Part shown: positions 31,041 to 41,263 of the stretch, one piece after another
How the letters are laid out: each line of letters begins with the position of its first letter
Numbering within the stretch: the stretch's first letter is position 1
Made by a program: the position numbers and the translations under genes
Notes under the pieces: model-generated
What the model saw: only the letters and a program-made list of their open reading frames with translations
Told to the model about the DNA's origin: nothing
Databases searched by the model: none
From: Diaporthe sp. PMI_573
Taxonomy: Eukaryota; Ascomycota; Sordariomycetes; Diaporthales; Diaporthaceae
Length of the DNA: 64,000 bases
Direction: 5' to 3'
NCBI GenBank assembly: GCA_021399435.1
Contig: JAJTUP010000024.1
Span: 915,875 to 979,874 of the forward strand

Positions 31041-31878
31041 TTAGTCGCTCCTGCTAACTTCGTATTGTAAGAGGAGCTCGGCTATCTCTGTGTATCCTCT
31101 GACGGTTGCAAAATCCAATGCCGTCATACTAAATTCCCCCTTTATCTCTTGATCAGCTCCATGTGTTAATAGTAGATTGACCGAACGAAACTGGTTGTAC
31201 AACACTGCGACAATCAGTGGGGTGTCTCCAAAGTAGTTCTGCTGGTTGAGGCCCATTCGGCAAATGTACTCGTATTCTTCAGCCGATGTACTGTCGTCTA
31301 GCAAAAATTCCACCAAGGCATAAGATTCTTCTTCATCGCAGCCGGCTAGATAGTGTAACGCAGTGTCCCCAAGACGATCAGGAGCAAGCGGGTCGACCCC
31401 ATTGCGGAGCAGTGCCTCTAGGATATTTGTTTTTTTCTCCCTCAAAACGGCGGGCTGGAGTGCGCAGGACGAAATGGAAAATAGAATCTCCGCCGAACTC
31501 ACTCAGAGGGCGGCCAAAGTGCAATACATGGCTGGGTAGGAGTAATCCAAGCATGCGAGTTCCCAAGAAGCGCAGGCATACATCGTAGAGAACCCATATG
31601 TCCTCCCTCCTGATCGACGCCCCTGCAGCAATTAGGAACTGCATCTGGGAGATGTTATTATCGAGAATGGCCTCCAAAAGCAGGTAATGCTCTGTTCGCC
31701 TGTCTTGATTGGAGACCAAGGTTGAGCTAGAGCTGCAACCTGAGGACCATGATTCGGTCGGGCTTGCAACAACCGTGGGAGTCGGAGAATCCATTGAAAA
31801 ATTTACCTTCAGCACGGTCGATTCTCTTCTTCTTCTTTTGACCAAACACGGGCATAGATATTTTAGTTGATATGGCAT
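31041..31878 (-). pseudogene. Ankyrin-repeat gene with frameshift at an A7 tract
   Basis: The upstream frame runs from ATG 31878 through YLLLEAILDNNISQMQFLIA and GDSIFHFVLRTPARR to the homopolymer at 31430-31436 (seven T on the plus strand). Beyond it only the next frame makes sense, with ankyrin repeats TNILEALLRNGVDPLAPDRL, GDTALHYLAG, GDTPLIVAVLYNQFRSVNLL and MTALDFATVRGYTEIAELLL, ending at 31041. One base gained or lost in the run would restore a single frame of about 280 residues. This is a broken gene, a sequencing error or, less likely, frameshifting. An intron inside the run does not fit. Ankyrin repeats mediate protein binding. Confidence 0.75.
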
Positions 31879-32340
31879 GCAGAGAAGAATATCGAGAGAA
31901 GTGTGCTCATTATATGGCCTTGAATAGGGCCACTAGTTGCGGCCCCATCAGCACACTAGTTTTAAGAAATAAGAAATAACACATTGATTCCTCCTGGCAT
32001 TGCTATACTAAATGAAGAAATAAAATGTACCTGTGCCCTGCAACCAACCCCTAGCCAAAAGTCACACTACCACACCAGAGTACTCAGTATCCAAGCCTTA
32101 ACCAGGTTGAGCCTTTAAGCCCTGCAGAGAGACCACGAGAAGTGGGCGCTCAGCAGAATTGAGGTCAGAGAATCATGCATGCATGTACTTAAAGCCTACT
32201 GGTTCCAGTCAACAGTGATAGGAATTTCCCCTGTCGCAGACAGAGCCCCGACATTCCTGCATTCCTCCACGGCTGCTTCGTATTCGGAATTTGCGGGAGT
32301 CAAAGCTCTGAATGGTTCCTTTCCTGTCATTAGTGTATGT
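31879..32340. other. Gene-free spacer
   Basis: Nothing supported; upstream region of the ankyrin gene. Confidence 0.4.
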
Positions 32341-32679
32341 TCAACGAACGCTCTTGGAAACAAACGGGGCATTTACGATCTGGTTAATGATGTCTTTGAG
32401 CCGGTAGTTCTCATTGAGAACATCACGAGCCGCCTTTTCGACAGAGGATAGCTGTACTTGGACATGGTGTAGCTCAGCTCGGATGGCAGCGTGTGCCTGC
32501 TGCCATTCCTCGCAGTAGGATTGAGACCGCATCAGCAACGACTTTGTCGATTCATGGAGTCCTACCTCCAGATAAAGGAGCTTTTCAAGGACCATGATCC
32601 GCGTGACAGAGAGATTTTGAGGCATGGTTGTGGGAAGAGGGGAGGACGACGCAGAAGAAGTGGACATTGTAGATAACAT
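32341..32679 (-). CDS. Small coiled-coil orphan protein
   Basis: 112 aa. A Ser/Thr-rich start (MLSTMSTSSASSS; an internal Met at 32667 is possible) precedes a long charged helix (RIMVLEKLLYLEVGLHE ... AAIRAELHHVQVQLSSVEKA). It ends VSKSVR. Not recognised; one of several small helical orphans in this window. Confidence 0.5.
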   Translation of the reverse strand: MLSTMSTSSASSSPLPTTMPQNLSVTRIMVLEKLLYLEVGLHESTKSLLMRSQSYCEEWQQAHAAIRAELHHVQVQLSSVEKAARDVLNENYRLKDIINQIVNAPFVSKSVR

Positions 32680-33259
32680 AAGGACAGATTGTGGAAGACT
32701 GAAAGACAGCGGACTGGATGTGCGAGATGCGAGATGAGAGGTGTCTGAGATGATACCGAATGCTGGTGCGAGTTTTAGAGGAGCTGCGGCCGCACGTAGG
32801 TATTTATCAGAAATTCAACCCATATCTCTGCAACAGAGTTCTGCCCGAAGAGTGCCGACAGGCTCAGCCAACACCTGAGGCCTGTCCCGGCATATCGGCA
32901 TATCGACACAGAGCCAGCAGCGCCCGCGGAGCCGCTGTTGGTAAGAGGCGCAAATGAACCTAAACGGGAAGCACAGGGTATATTTCTGGGGTGTGGAGCA
33001 GATCCTAATGTAACAAACGTCCCAACTTGTGCGGCTCAGCTACCAACCCGCATACAGGAAGCGGCATGTGACCTACATTCTTCCAATCACGAAGCGAGCA
33101 GCTCGCGTGCAAGGTAACCAACGCGCACGAGCCACGACCCATGGCTGAGACCCACCACACCATCAAGTGAATAATATCGTGATACCAGCGTTGAAAGACC
33201 TCATTTCACACCAACACTGCGCGGTCTAATTTTATCAGCTGCGGAACAACCAACATTGT
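32680..33259. other. Gene-free spacer
   Basis: No gene supported. Confidence 0.4.
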
Positions 33260-33379
33260 GATCCTTTTGTCATGCAGTGCTACCCTTTGCATGTTGGACG
33301 TTCGGGCCCTGAGGCGTGGAAGGGCCCTTGAGCCTGGGCATCCTTCACCCATTCCTCCCAGTCTTCATGAAGCCCAGTT

Positions 33380-33768
33380 TTTTTCTGACAACAAGCATGA
33401 TTTACCCCGGGTGTGTCGGTGTTCAGCCTGTACGGAGGAGTATTTATTGCCTGTCCAAGAGGACCCATTGGTATCTCTCTTCAAATCTGTATTTTCGAGG
33501 AAGAAGGAGACAGCCAGTGTGGGTGGCAAGGAGGACAGACAGCCGCCAAGCTATGAGCCCGGTGTTCAACATGGTGAGACGAGCAGATGCAGAGGTGGTG
33601 TCCGCACATCGGAATCCCACGCATCTTCCTCACGAGGACGAACAACGTCAGAATCGGCAGGCTATCACCCCTCAGAATCTGGCAGAAGGTACCAACAAAC
33701 TTAGCAAACACAAGACTACTCTCAAGAAGGTACGGTTTGAGGATGAGACACTGCCACGTAGATAGACA
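33380..33768 (+). other. Duplicated coding-like region X1
   Basis: Homologous at the nucleotide level to 43460-43840. Three frames stay open, so the coding frame is unsure. Between the copies most changes fall on third positions, and the single 3-bp gap is in frame, for the frame reading PRIFLTRTNNVRIGRLSPLR and ending LSRRYGLRM, which favours it. The alternative frame ends TLKKVRFEDE. No domain recognised. It lies tail to tail with Y1. Confidence 0.4.
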
Positions 33769-33897
33769 TGCAGGTGGCTGGATGTGAGTATTGACCAAAA
33801 CACAAGCAATTCATTCCATCCATCTGTGCAAGTCACAAAAGCATATAGTGGTGGGGAGTGTTGTGTAACTAGCTTGCTACCTTAGGTCAATGCAACT

Positions 33898-34533
33898 TCA
33901 AATGCTCCTCATGAACGAAGTGAACTTGAAGGCGCCATTAAACCATCCCTTTCGACCTCCCATATATAAGTACATTTGAAAGAATACCTTGTCGCTTCCC
34001 TTCATAATAGAAAGCTCCCAGCAACCAGGTGGTAATATTATGGTTTTACTCGGGCCGATTTCCCTCAGGCCGATACCCTCCTCGATCTGCTTGCCACTCT
34101 CCACCTTCTTCACGGACAGCAATTCATCATTCAAGTTCTCCAGAGTAGTCCCATCTGAATCATCACTCCTGGCTAGGCCGAAACGAATGACCCCATCACG
34201 TAAAATGACTTTGGCATGCCCATCTTCAAAATTGAGGCGGCACACGTCAACCAGAGCTGAGGACCGGGTTGCCCAGAATCTCCCTGTGGGGATCTTCAAC
34301 CAGAGCCATTCAAGGTCCTTCCCACCTTCAACTCGCATAGTAAGAAATCCTTGCGGATGCTTGAAGAATATGCTTGGTCGTCTGTCGAGAAGGTTGGCAT
34401 GGTGATCTGAGATCAACACTTCGAGTGAGGTTGTCTCTTGTTGTACTTTCATGAACTCGAACTCTTCTTCGACTGGGTATTCAATGGTAGTCGTGGAAGC
34501 AGTGTCCAAAGCGGGGAGATCGGAGAAAGCCAT
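33898..34533 (-). CDS. Orphan protein Y1
   Basis: 211 aa, single exon, ATG 34533 (MAFSDLPALDTAS). A close relative of Y2 at 43993-44661 over the whole length, sharing TASTTTIEYPVEEEFE, RPSIFFKHP, GVIRFGLAR, TLENLND, LLSVKKVE and the PPGCWELS motif near the C-terminus. The alternating hydrophobic pattern suggests a beta-rich, jelly-roll-like domain, an inference. No known family recognised. A TATAAG box about 118 bp upstream and a conserved CACGTG motif accompany it. Confidence 0.75.
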   Translation of the reverse strand: MAFSDLPALDTASTTTIEYPVEEEFEFMKVQQETTSLEVLISDHHANLLDRRPSIFFKHPQGFLTMRVEGGKDLEWLWLKIPTGRFWATRSSALVDVCRLNFEDGHAKVILRDGVIRFGLARSDDSDGTTLENLNDELLSVKKVESGKQIEEGIGLREIGPSKTIILPPGCWELSIMKGSDKVFFQMYLYMGGRKGWFNGAFKFTSFMRSI

Positions 34534-34573
34534 AAGAAAAGAGAAGGGAAGGGATTCTGGCTGATGCCCTTAC

Positions 34574-34579
34574 CACGTG
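34574..34579. promoter_or_regulatory. E-box CACGTG upstream of Y1
   Basis: CACGTGAAGGA is kept at the equivalent place upstream of Y2 (44700-44705) although flanking DNA has diverged. CACGTG is the canonical bHLH-factor site. Confidence 0.5.
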
Positions 34580-34680
34580 AAGGAACCTGCCGCTTATCCA
34601 GGGAAATTGTTGGCTGAAAACGGGTGGACTGGTGTTGCAACACACGGGAACTTATAAGTATACCAAGGTAGCTACAATTC

Positions 34681-35973
34681 TCGACCGCTGCATCCTCTGG
34701 CTTAGCTTAGATAAGATCAGTCAGGAAAGAACAAGCTTGGTAAGCCGGGTATTAGCGCTCCTATACAACCTCGTCGAATGTTTCCGCAATGGGAAGGCAA
34801 TGTGCTAGTCTAATTGCGCCTTGGAATGTGAACTCATGCTGTTCGGCGCCTTAATTCAGCAAATGCACCAACATGAGTTTCCGCAGTGTCAGCCTCAAGC
34901 GGAAGACTTCACCTTGAGCTTCATTCAGATAGTCGAAGCCGTCGAGAAATTTCAATCACCAGAATGTCTGTGCGGCGCGTACCAGCGGATGAATTCGAGT
35001 GCGGGCGGCGGAAGAAGCCAATGAGTTGGAAACAGCGCCAGCATATCAACCGGCAAATTAGAGAGCTTAGATCCTAGGTTCCAGAGGACCGCAAGCCAAT
35101 ACATCAATGTACTCTTCACGGCCTTCTAGCACCAAGAGTTCAAAACTTACAAAGTACAATAAGCGGACTGGATCTCAAAGATTACTGCCCACAGTTCAAG
35201 CAGGTTGTTCCTAGCAAACCGGCTCTCAGCCCAACGCCTTGAACTCTTAACCATATCACACAACCTTACACCTTTTTCATTTGGGGTTATTGGTCCCCTG
35301 GAGGCGCCAGGCCCAGATCACATAACGGAGCCAAAGGAGACGTGAACGCTCCTGTCGCTCCATGCCGAAGGGATAAACCATACAGAACACGCTCATCACC
35401 GGTAGATAGCACTGGCTCAGGACAGCTCTCCATGAACAGATCCTGGGCTGCCTCTCAGATAATTCCCCTCTTCCCTTACAGAATTGACCTTGATCGTTGC
35501 CCGCCATGACCTTTTCGAGATCCACTCCCAACATCAACCTGCGCCGACAAGTCGTCGTCGAATCGATCGCCCAAAGTCTCACAACCATGAACACAAGCCA
35601 AACATCAGAATGAACACACGTGCCGCTCTCACTGCTCGCTTCGCGCCTCGGCATTAATCATCTTCAATTCAACTATCCATACGGCTTTCTTCAAATTGCA
35701 ATAAACTCTCAGCTTGCAGCTTCCCTCATCGCTCGATTCGATACGGTCCAGTATATACCTGATCATTCGGCCAGAGCAAGTTGAATCACTTGTCTGGGAG
35801 AGTCGAGACCAACTGCCACCAAGTGGCAAATATATATACATGCAGTGTTCCGCACTCCCTGTGACAGTCAGCTTGTGCATATTCACCCGGAATTTAGTAT
35901 CTCCGATAACCACCTTTTATTTTACTAAGCCACCAGGACTGCAAAGCTTTCGACGACAGCTACAAGCATCATC
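34681..35973. other. Gene-poor stretch
   Basis: No confidently supported gene. A 94-codon frame on the minus strand (35629-35913, MVIGDTKFRVNMHKL) has coding-like composition but no domain or homologue here. Confidence 0.35.
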
Positions 35974-36513
35974 ATGGGCACTCGCATCCTTGTTCAGTGC
36001 TATTCTCAAGCCATACCTGGCGAGCCTAATCAACGGTCGGATACAATGGCCAACATTATTTGCCAACATAAATGGCAACGAGACTTTGACAAGGGTCAGG
36101 ATCGACTCCGATCAACCGGCCAATATGCCTACGACAACCTACGCTGTATTTTTGTCCTGGACAACGGCCCGCCTGATTCTCAAGACATATCTGTATCTAT
36201 GTACAAATGGGACGGAGGGAAGCTGTAAGCGCCGCTATATATATCTTCTGACCTGACTGACATTTTTAACCAACCCTGTATTAGCACGGAGATACCTGTT
36301 AGCCCGATCGTCAAGAGCCACCTTCAACACCACCCTTTCAACCCTGCGAATGTCTTGCCAGGGTATACTGATGAGGAGTATAGAGAGGTATTTGGTGAGG
36401 ATAAATATAAACTCCTGGTTATGGGGAGGATCTTGCAGAGACGGAAGTGGGGACAGAAGCTACCTGCTAATGAGGTAGAATTCCTTAAGAATTACCCTGA
36501 ACTTGATACTTAG
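35974..36513 (+). CDS. Small orphan protein, two exons
   Basis: join(35974-36224, 36285-36513), 159 aa. The 60-bp intron has donor GTAAGC, a CTGAC branch and acceptor TATTAG; the phases fit (CT|C). Exon 1 starts MGTRILVQCYSQAIPG and contains RCIFVLDNGPPDSQDISVSM. Exon 2 continues SPIVKSHLQHHPFNPANVLP and ends EFLKNYPELDT. The second exon has no ATG, so it is easily missed. Not recognised; no signal peptide. Confidence 0.65.
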
Positions 36514-36924
36514 GCATACAAGCGTTGACTATTGTATGGACTGAGATATTAGAGGGGGTAGTAAATTAGTTGTAGTCTTAACACGCCTATTTAGAGCAAT
36601 TGCATAATAAGATGATGCTACCTGTCTGCTAATACTTTTGAGAAATGTTGCTTATAAGGTCTACTTGAGGACCTTGTAAAACCTCCTAGCCTTAAACCGG
36701 TTATCCAAAGACTAATCCGCTAAACAGTACAATGTTAAGCCTGGAAAATCGACTTGGCTGCTGAAACATCATTCCGCTGTAGTTATTTATAGCTAGCTGT
36801 AAATCCCCTTAGCTTGTAGTTTTTTTTTTTTTTTTTCTTCTTTTTCTTTAAAAAAGATTAAATAAATCAAGGGTTTCCTTTGCTGCCGATAAACCTGCTC
36901 GGTTGTAAATATGTCTCAGTGTTG
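36514..36924. other. Gene-free spacer with T-tract foldback
   Basis: Includes a run of 17 T followed by CTTCTTTTTCTTTAAAAAAG at 36822-36857. No gene. Confidence 0.45.
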
Positions 36925-37208
36925 GGGTTAGGCTGTATATAGAAGGAAGTTGGCTGAATGGGCTAGCCTGGCTGATTCAACGCCGGTTGACAAGGCTAAG
37001 TTCTTGCAACTCTATGCAGAGTTGCGCACAGAGGCTATGACGCTAAATAATATCAAAGCAGGCTGGAAGGTTACAGGGAATTGGCCAATTAGTCGTCGCA
37101 AGGCTCTATCTTACACAGAAATCCAGTTGGACAAAGAGGAAAGGCTGGCTAAGTCGCCGGTGCAAATGCCAATCCGACTGAACTCAGATGACACACTAAA
37201 AGGACCTT
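36925..37208 (+). pseudogene. Remnant of a pogo-type transposase C-terminus
   Basis: Encodes RRKLAEWASLADSTPVDKAK and NIKAGWKVTGNWPISRRKAL, corresponding to NIRSGWRATGLWPVSKHKTL of the transposase at 45404-47044. The catalytic domain is absent, and no inverted ends were found around it. It runs directly into the APH-like pseudogene. Confidence 0.7.
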
Positions 37209-38155
37209 GGGGATCTTCTAAAAGCACCTACCGAGAATAAGGCGAATCCTATCATTTCAGATCCATATATCAACAAGGCAAAGCTTAACATCGTCTACAA
37301 GCAGATCACTAGCTTTATGCTGCAGATTTCGCTCCTGGAATTCCCGCGCATTGGTGCCATTTCTAAGGACACCGAATCTGGCGACTGGACTGTTACTAGA
37401 CTACTACTCACATACGACATGAACGAAGTTGTCGCCTTCGCTAGCTTTCCCGCCGACCACTTCACGAGTACGGCACCATTTGGTTGTGCGAGTAATTACT
37501 TTTCAGAGCGCGCGCAATGCCTGCAGAGAAATCTAGAAACGCATTGCAATATAGGGTTCGAAGACAAGAACACCACCTGGGAGCGGTACATCGCACGCCA
37601 CTGCTTTGCTAAGCTAATCCCTACCTACGGCATTATCGACGATTTTAGGCCGTTCAGGCTCTTTTGTGACGATATGCGGCCATCAAACATGCTTGCCAAC
37701 CCCAAGACGATGCGCATCACCGCCTTGCTCGACTTCGAGTTTACAAATGTTATGCCGGCTTAGTACGCCTATGATCTTGGCTTATACTTGGGCACCCGGC
37801 CATCATGATAAGCGAGGGAAAGCAGGAATTCCTGGACCTCTTCGAGCCGCGGAAAGAGCAGTTTATTTGTGCAATGGAGCGTGTCGAGGATACATTACCT
37901 CTATCAGCGGGAAAGCCGCGTCTCTCAGCTCAAATGCGGGACTCGTGGAATAGTGGGCGTTTCTGGTTCAACCTCGCAGCACGGAGTAGCTTCGACGTCG
38001 ACAAAATCTACTGGAAGTTTCTACATAAGGAGGGCCAAGGCGAGGCGATGTTAGACAAGGTAATACTTGCTGAGAAGGACGAATTCCTGAAACGGAAGAG
38101 GGATCAGTTCGACGCGTATTGGGCAGAGAAGCAAAATGACCAGCGCTTTAGCTGA
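37209..38155 (+). pseudogene. APH/choline-kinase-like phosphotransferase pseudogene
   Basis: Begins inside the family at GDLLKAPTENKANP, so the ATP-binding N-lobe is missing, presumably lost where the transposase remnant abuts. It keeps LNIVYKQITSFMLQ, LLEFPRIGAI and the catalytic/metal region (FRLFCDDMRPSNMLA ... ALLDFEFTNVMPA), where Asp replaces the usual His before Asp. It is then interrupted by TAG at 37761-37763 in AQYAYDLG context, by a further stop at about 37806-37808, and a frame change to 37805-38155 (FDVDKIYWKFLH). Fungal relatives are abundant APH-domain proteins of unknown substrate. Confidence 0.75.
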
Positions 38156-38598
38156 GCAGTTTTTTGAATAGCATGGTGGGAATGGATACCGTCTTCCTTA
38201 CTAGGTCTTCTCAGCCCCGCCCTGTTTTTTGGTCGTTGTTTGGAAGGACATGAAGAATACAGGCGAGATGATATAAAGAAAAGTAGAGGCTACCTTATAT
38301 GACGTTCATGTTAAGATGGTCCGTCACCAGCTGGCTGTAGATTATACGCCGCACGGCTGCTGGGCTCACTGGCAGCAGGTCTTCGAGTAGGAAGTCATTC
38401 CACTCAGCCTCGCTGTCAAGGGCATCTTCATGCACGCCCCCTGATCCTTTCATGAAGGCCAATGGGAGTCCGGTGTGTCCGTCCAGCCAAGTTCCACGAC
38501 ACCAAGCGAACAGTCTGTTTCGTCATGGGCTGCCTCGGTTGTCCGGCATCTGAGGCGAGGCAGAAACCGTGGTCACCTCCACAGCGCCCTCGCCGAGG
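38156..38598. other. Gene-free spacer
   Basis: 3' flank of the APH pseudogene and upstream region of the sirtuin gene; nothing else supported. Confidence 0.4.
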
Positions 38599-38606
38599 TA
38601 TATAAG
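38599..38606 (+). promoter_or_regulatory. TATA box TATATAAG of the sirtuin gene
   Basis: 88 bp upstream of ATG 38687, in a GC-rich context. This supports the upstream start and first exon. Confidence 0.65.
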
Positions 38607-38686
38607 CAGCAGGCCCCCATGGCCATCTCTGCTCTGCTCTCCCCTCCTTCAACATCCTTTCGATCGTTCTCCGTCTCAAGACCATC

Positions 38687-39838
38687 ATGTCAACACGACC
38701 CACGTTGACCCGCCTCACACACGTCAGGCCTGGTTCCGAAGAACTGGAGACTATCGCAGATGCTCTCTCAGGCGCCCGAAAGATCGTGGCTATTGCTGGT
38801 GCTGGCATCAGCACAGCGGCTGGTATTCCGGTTTGTAGAATCTGGTGCCTATAGCATCAAGATAGCTAACGAGACTAGGACTTCCGCTCATCGGGTGGAC
38901 TTTACGCCAACGGCGCGCTCTTCGAGGAGGCTGCTTTCTTTGACTCACGAAGGGCTCAGCTCCTTAAGACAGCCCTACGCATTCGAGATCGTGCGGCAGA
39001 TTGCGAGCCAACGGAGACGCATAGATGGCTCGCATCTCTGCGGCGTAAGCTTCTTCGTTGCTACACCCAAAACGTCGATATGCTCGAGGCAAAAGCAGGC
39101 CTGGTGACAGGCCTAGGCCGGCGATTCGATTGCGTACCACTTCACGGAAGTCTATCCAACTTGAAGTGTCACCTCTGTCACGAACGGTACGAATGGCAGG
39201 ACTACCGACGTCATATCGAGGACTACATTATCGAGGATAGCGATACCAAAGATGGTAATGACGAAGACGAACTGACGCTTCCTCTTCCTTGCCCACGGTG
39301 CAACTTCCGCTTCGAGGCTCGAAAGGAGGCTGGAATGCGACTTCCACCGATCGGCCAGCTTAGGCCGAGTATGGTCATGCTCGACGAAACCCACCCACAA
39401 GGTGAAGAAATTGCCCACCTCACCCGTGGCGATGAGTTGTCAAGTCCCGACCTTCTCCTAGTGCTAGGCACGAGTCTGAAGGTTGACGGGCCAAAGAACC
39501 TGCTCAGGCAGTTTGTTCGGCCGGTCCGTGGGCAAGGTGGAAAGATCATATACGTGAACAAGTCAAAGCCCCCGAGTGATTGCAGTGCCTTGATCGATTA
39601 TTGGGTACAGTGGGACGTTGATAAGTGGGTGCGAGACCTAAAGGGAAGGCAGGGTCAATCGAGGACGGGTATGAGAAGGGGCAGTACTCGCAGAGCGCCT
39701 CGAAGGGACCGTACTTGCGGAGCGTCTCGAAGGGACCGTATCTTGTCGCCAAAAACCCGCACACTTCCTGATTTTGGGGACATCGGAGCGCCTCAAGAAC
39801 CGTTTGGCTCGAGGGGCAATCCCATTCCCTTAGATTGA
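38687..39838 (+). CDS. Sirtuin NAD+-dependent deacetylase, HST3/HST4-like
   Basis: join(38687-38830, 38879-39838), 367 aa. A 48-bp intron (donor GTTTGT, branch GCTAAC, acceptor GACTAG) splits the NAD-binding signature GAGISTAAGIP / DFRSSGGLY. It keeps LLRCYTQNVDMLE, the catalytic His in VPLHGSLSNLKC, four zinc-ligand cysteines (CHLC and CPRC with a long acidic insert between them), LRPSMVMLDE and LVLGTSLKVDG. The QNVD and LLRCYTQN forms are those of the nuclear HST3/HST4 branch, which deacetylates histone H3 Lys56 in yeasts. The loop after the active-site entrance is shorter than usual. The basic tail holds a duplicated RAPRRDRT / GASRRDRI unit and ends NPIPLD. It appears intact, though surrounded by pseudogenes. 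Confidence 0.88.
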
Positions 39839-40328
39839 GCAACTGAGTACCTGAACCATATACCAAATACATACGGGATTGACGACCAACTCCAGGAGGT
39901 GTGAGAAGCGAGTAACATGATGACGAGAGTTAGGATATATCTAGTTCGAACTTTGGGACTTAGGGGTCGGAATTAGCATTCAAGGCGAGACCAACGCAAA
40001 ACCAAAGTCCAAAACCATTATCGGCAAAGTCTAAACGTGGGTTAAAAGGGGCCTTAGTATGCATAGATCTCCACGTCTACTCTCAGACCAAGGCTGCAGG
40101 TGGCATGCCCATGACCTCCATCAATATGCCCTCCTCTCCTATCTCGTCTCCAGGGGTAAGATCTGCCCAGGTGCCGAGTGGAATGCTGAGCCTCAGACTG
40201 TTGCCTCTCGCCCACGTTCCCCCCCCCCCTGGCTAGGCTGCCCGACGACGTAGGCGGAAGTGTAATCCCAAGGCACATTCAGTAGTTCCCAAGTCGTCGA
40301 CCAGTCCAGGGGGTCCTTTCCCGGTGCC
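39839..40328. other. Gene-free spacer
   Basis: No gene supported; a C9-10 tract lies at about 40220. Confidence 0.4.
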
Positions 40329-40336
40329 TATATAAG
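40329..40336 (+). promoter_or_regulatory. TATA box TATATAAG
   Basis: 98 bp upstream of ATG 40427; supports the two-exon model of the next gene. Confidence 0.6.
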
Positions 40337-40426
40337 GGCTCCAGGCCCATCTTTGCACGTCTACCCTTTCTTCTCCTCAATTCTTCCTCGACTTTGCCAG
40401 CCAAGAACAGAACGGAGCGCACCAAC

Positions 40427-41263
40427 ATGTCAGCGGAGCACCAGGTACGTCTCCTGCCGCACCCGAGATGCCAGGGCTAAAGGGCAGCACAGCTTGAGCA
40501 ACTTGACCTCCAAGGCGGGTGGATTCAGATCCCCATCGAGAGGGACGAGCTTCAGCCGTACGTTACTACAATGAGCCAGCGTGAAGCCATCTCGCTTCCA
40601 ACCAGGCGGGTCACGTGCATCAACAACGGCCAACTTCTGGGAAGGGTCGCGGCCAAGACCGGGTCTGCCACCACTGCCGTCAACGCGTTGCTAGCCTATT
40701 CTCGCGGCCAGCTTTCCGTCACCCCGTGTACGGCCTGTGCGCAGCGGTATGAAGATTATGGGAGCGCCCTACCGTTCCCAGACTGTGTTTTCCTCCCGGG
40801 CAAGTGGGGGTTCACATGTGCTTCTTGCATCGCACGTGGCAATGCTGTCAAATGCTCACTTGGTATTCCGCGCCAGGAGTACCTCGACGTTACTTGGGAA
40901 CGCATTGACGATCTGAGGGAAGTTTTGGGAGAGGACTCGCAATGGCTAGACCGAGGGCATCCGCTCGGGCGCCCCGAATGCGTCTGGGTGCTTCGCTCAG
41001 AGATCGATGGCCGCCGAGAGCACGACCTGACACGTCCTGCCCAAGAACCATCTTTTGTCCATCCTTCTGAGGTTCCAGGAGTTCGACTTCCGGGCAGAAT
41101 GGGGGCCGCCGCCTCTCTCACGCCTGGGCGGTCGCCATCCGCGCGCATCGCGGCGAGGAGGAGGGTGGCTGAAGATGCTGAGAAACGACGACTGCGAGTT
41201 GAAGCTCGCCAGAGGAGGCTGGCTGCTTGGCACTCGCTTGCCAGGAACAGCCGCACCGGTTGA
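40427..41263 (+). CDS. DUF3716-like cysteine-cluster protein
   Basis: join(40427-40444, 40493-41263), 262 aa. A six-codon first exon (MSAEHQ) is joined across a 48-bp intron (GTACGT ... GGGCTAAAG ... CACAG) to LEQLDLQGGWIQIPIERDEL, keeping the frame. The cysteine cluster CTACAQRYEDYG ... DCVFLPGKWGFTCASC ... KCSLG has the same order as the clusters in the genes at 11235 and 12247. An Arg-rich tail (ARIAARRRVAEDAEKRRLR) follows. Role unknown; it is the third member of this domain group here. A downstream start at 40571 would delete the conserved N-terminus. Confidence 0.72.

Larger units (their letters stand above)
33380..34665. repeat. Segmental duplication, copy 1 (X1-Y1)
   Basis: The block X(+) / Y(-) with its promoter is repeated at 43460-44775 in the same orientation. 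Order, spacing and promoter motifs are conserved; the two copies are clearly diverged, so the duplication is not recent. Confidence 0.8.

Noticed and set aside
35629..35913. Possible BTB-like protein on the minus strand
   Set aside because: VNMHKLTVTGSAEH vaguely recalls a BTB core, but the rest of the domain pattern is missing and the frame is short.
38428..38814. 128-codon minus-strand frame overlapping the sirtuin start
   Set aside because: Overlaps the TATA box and first exon of the sirtuin gene, which has clear family motifs; the frame shows none.
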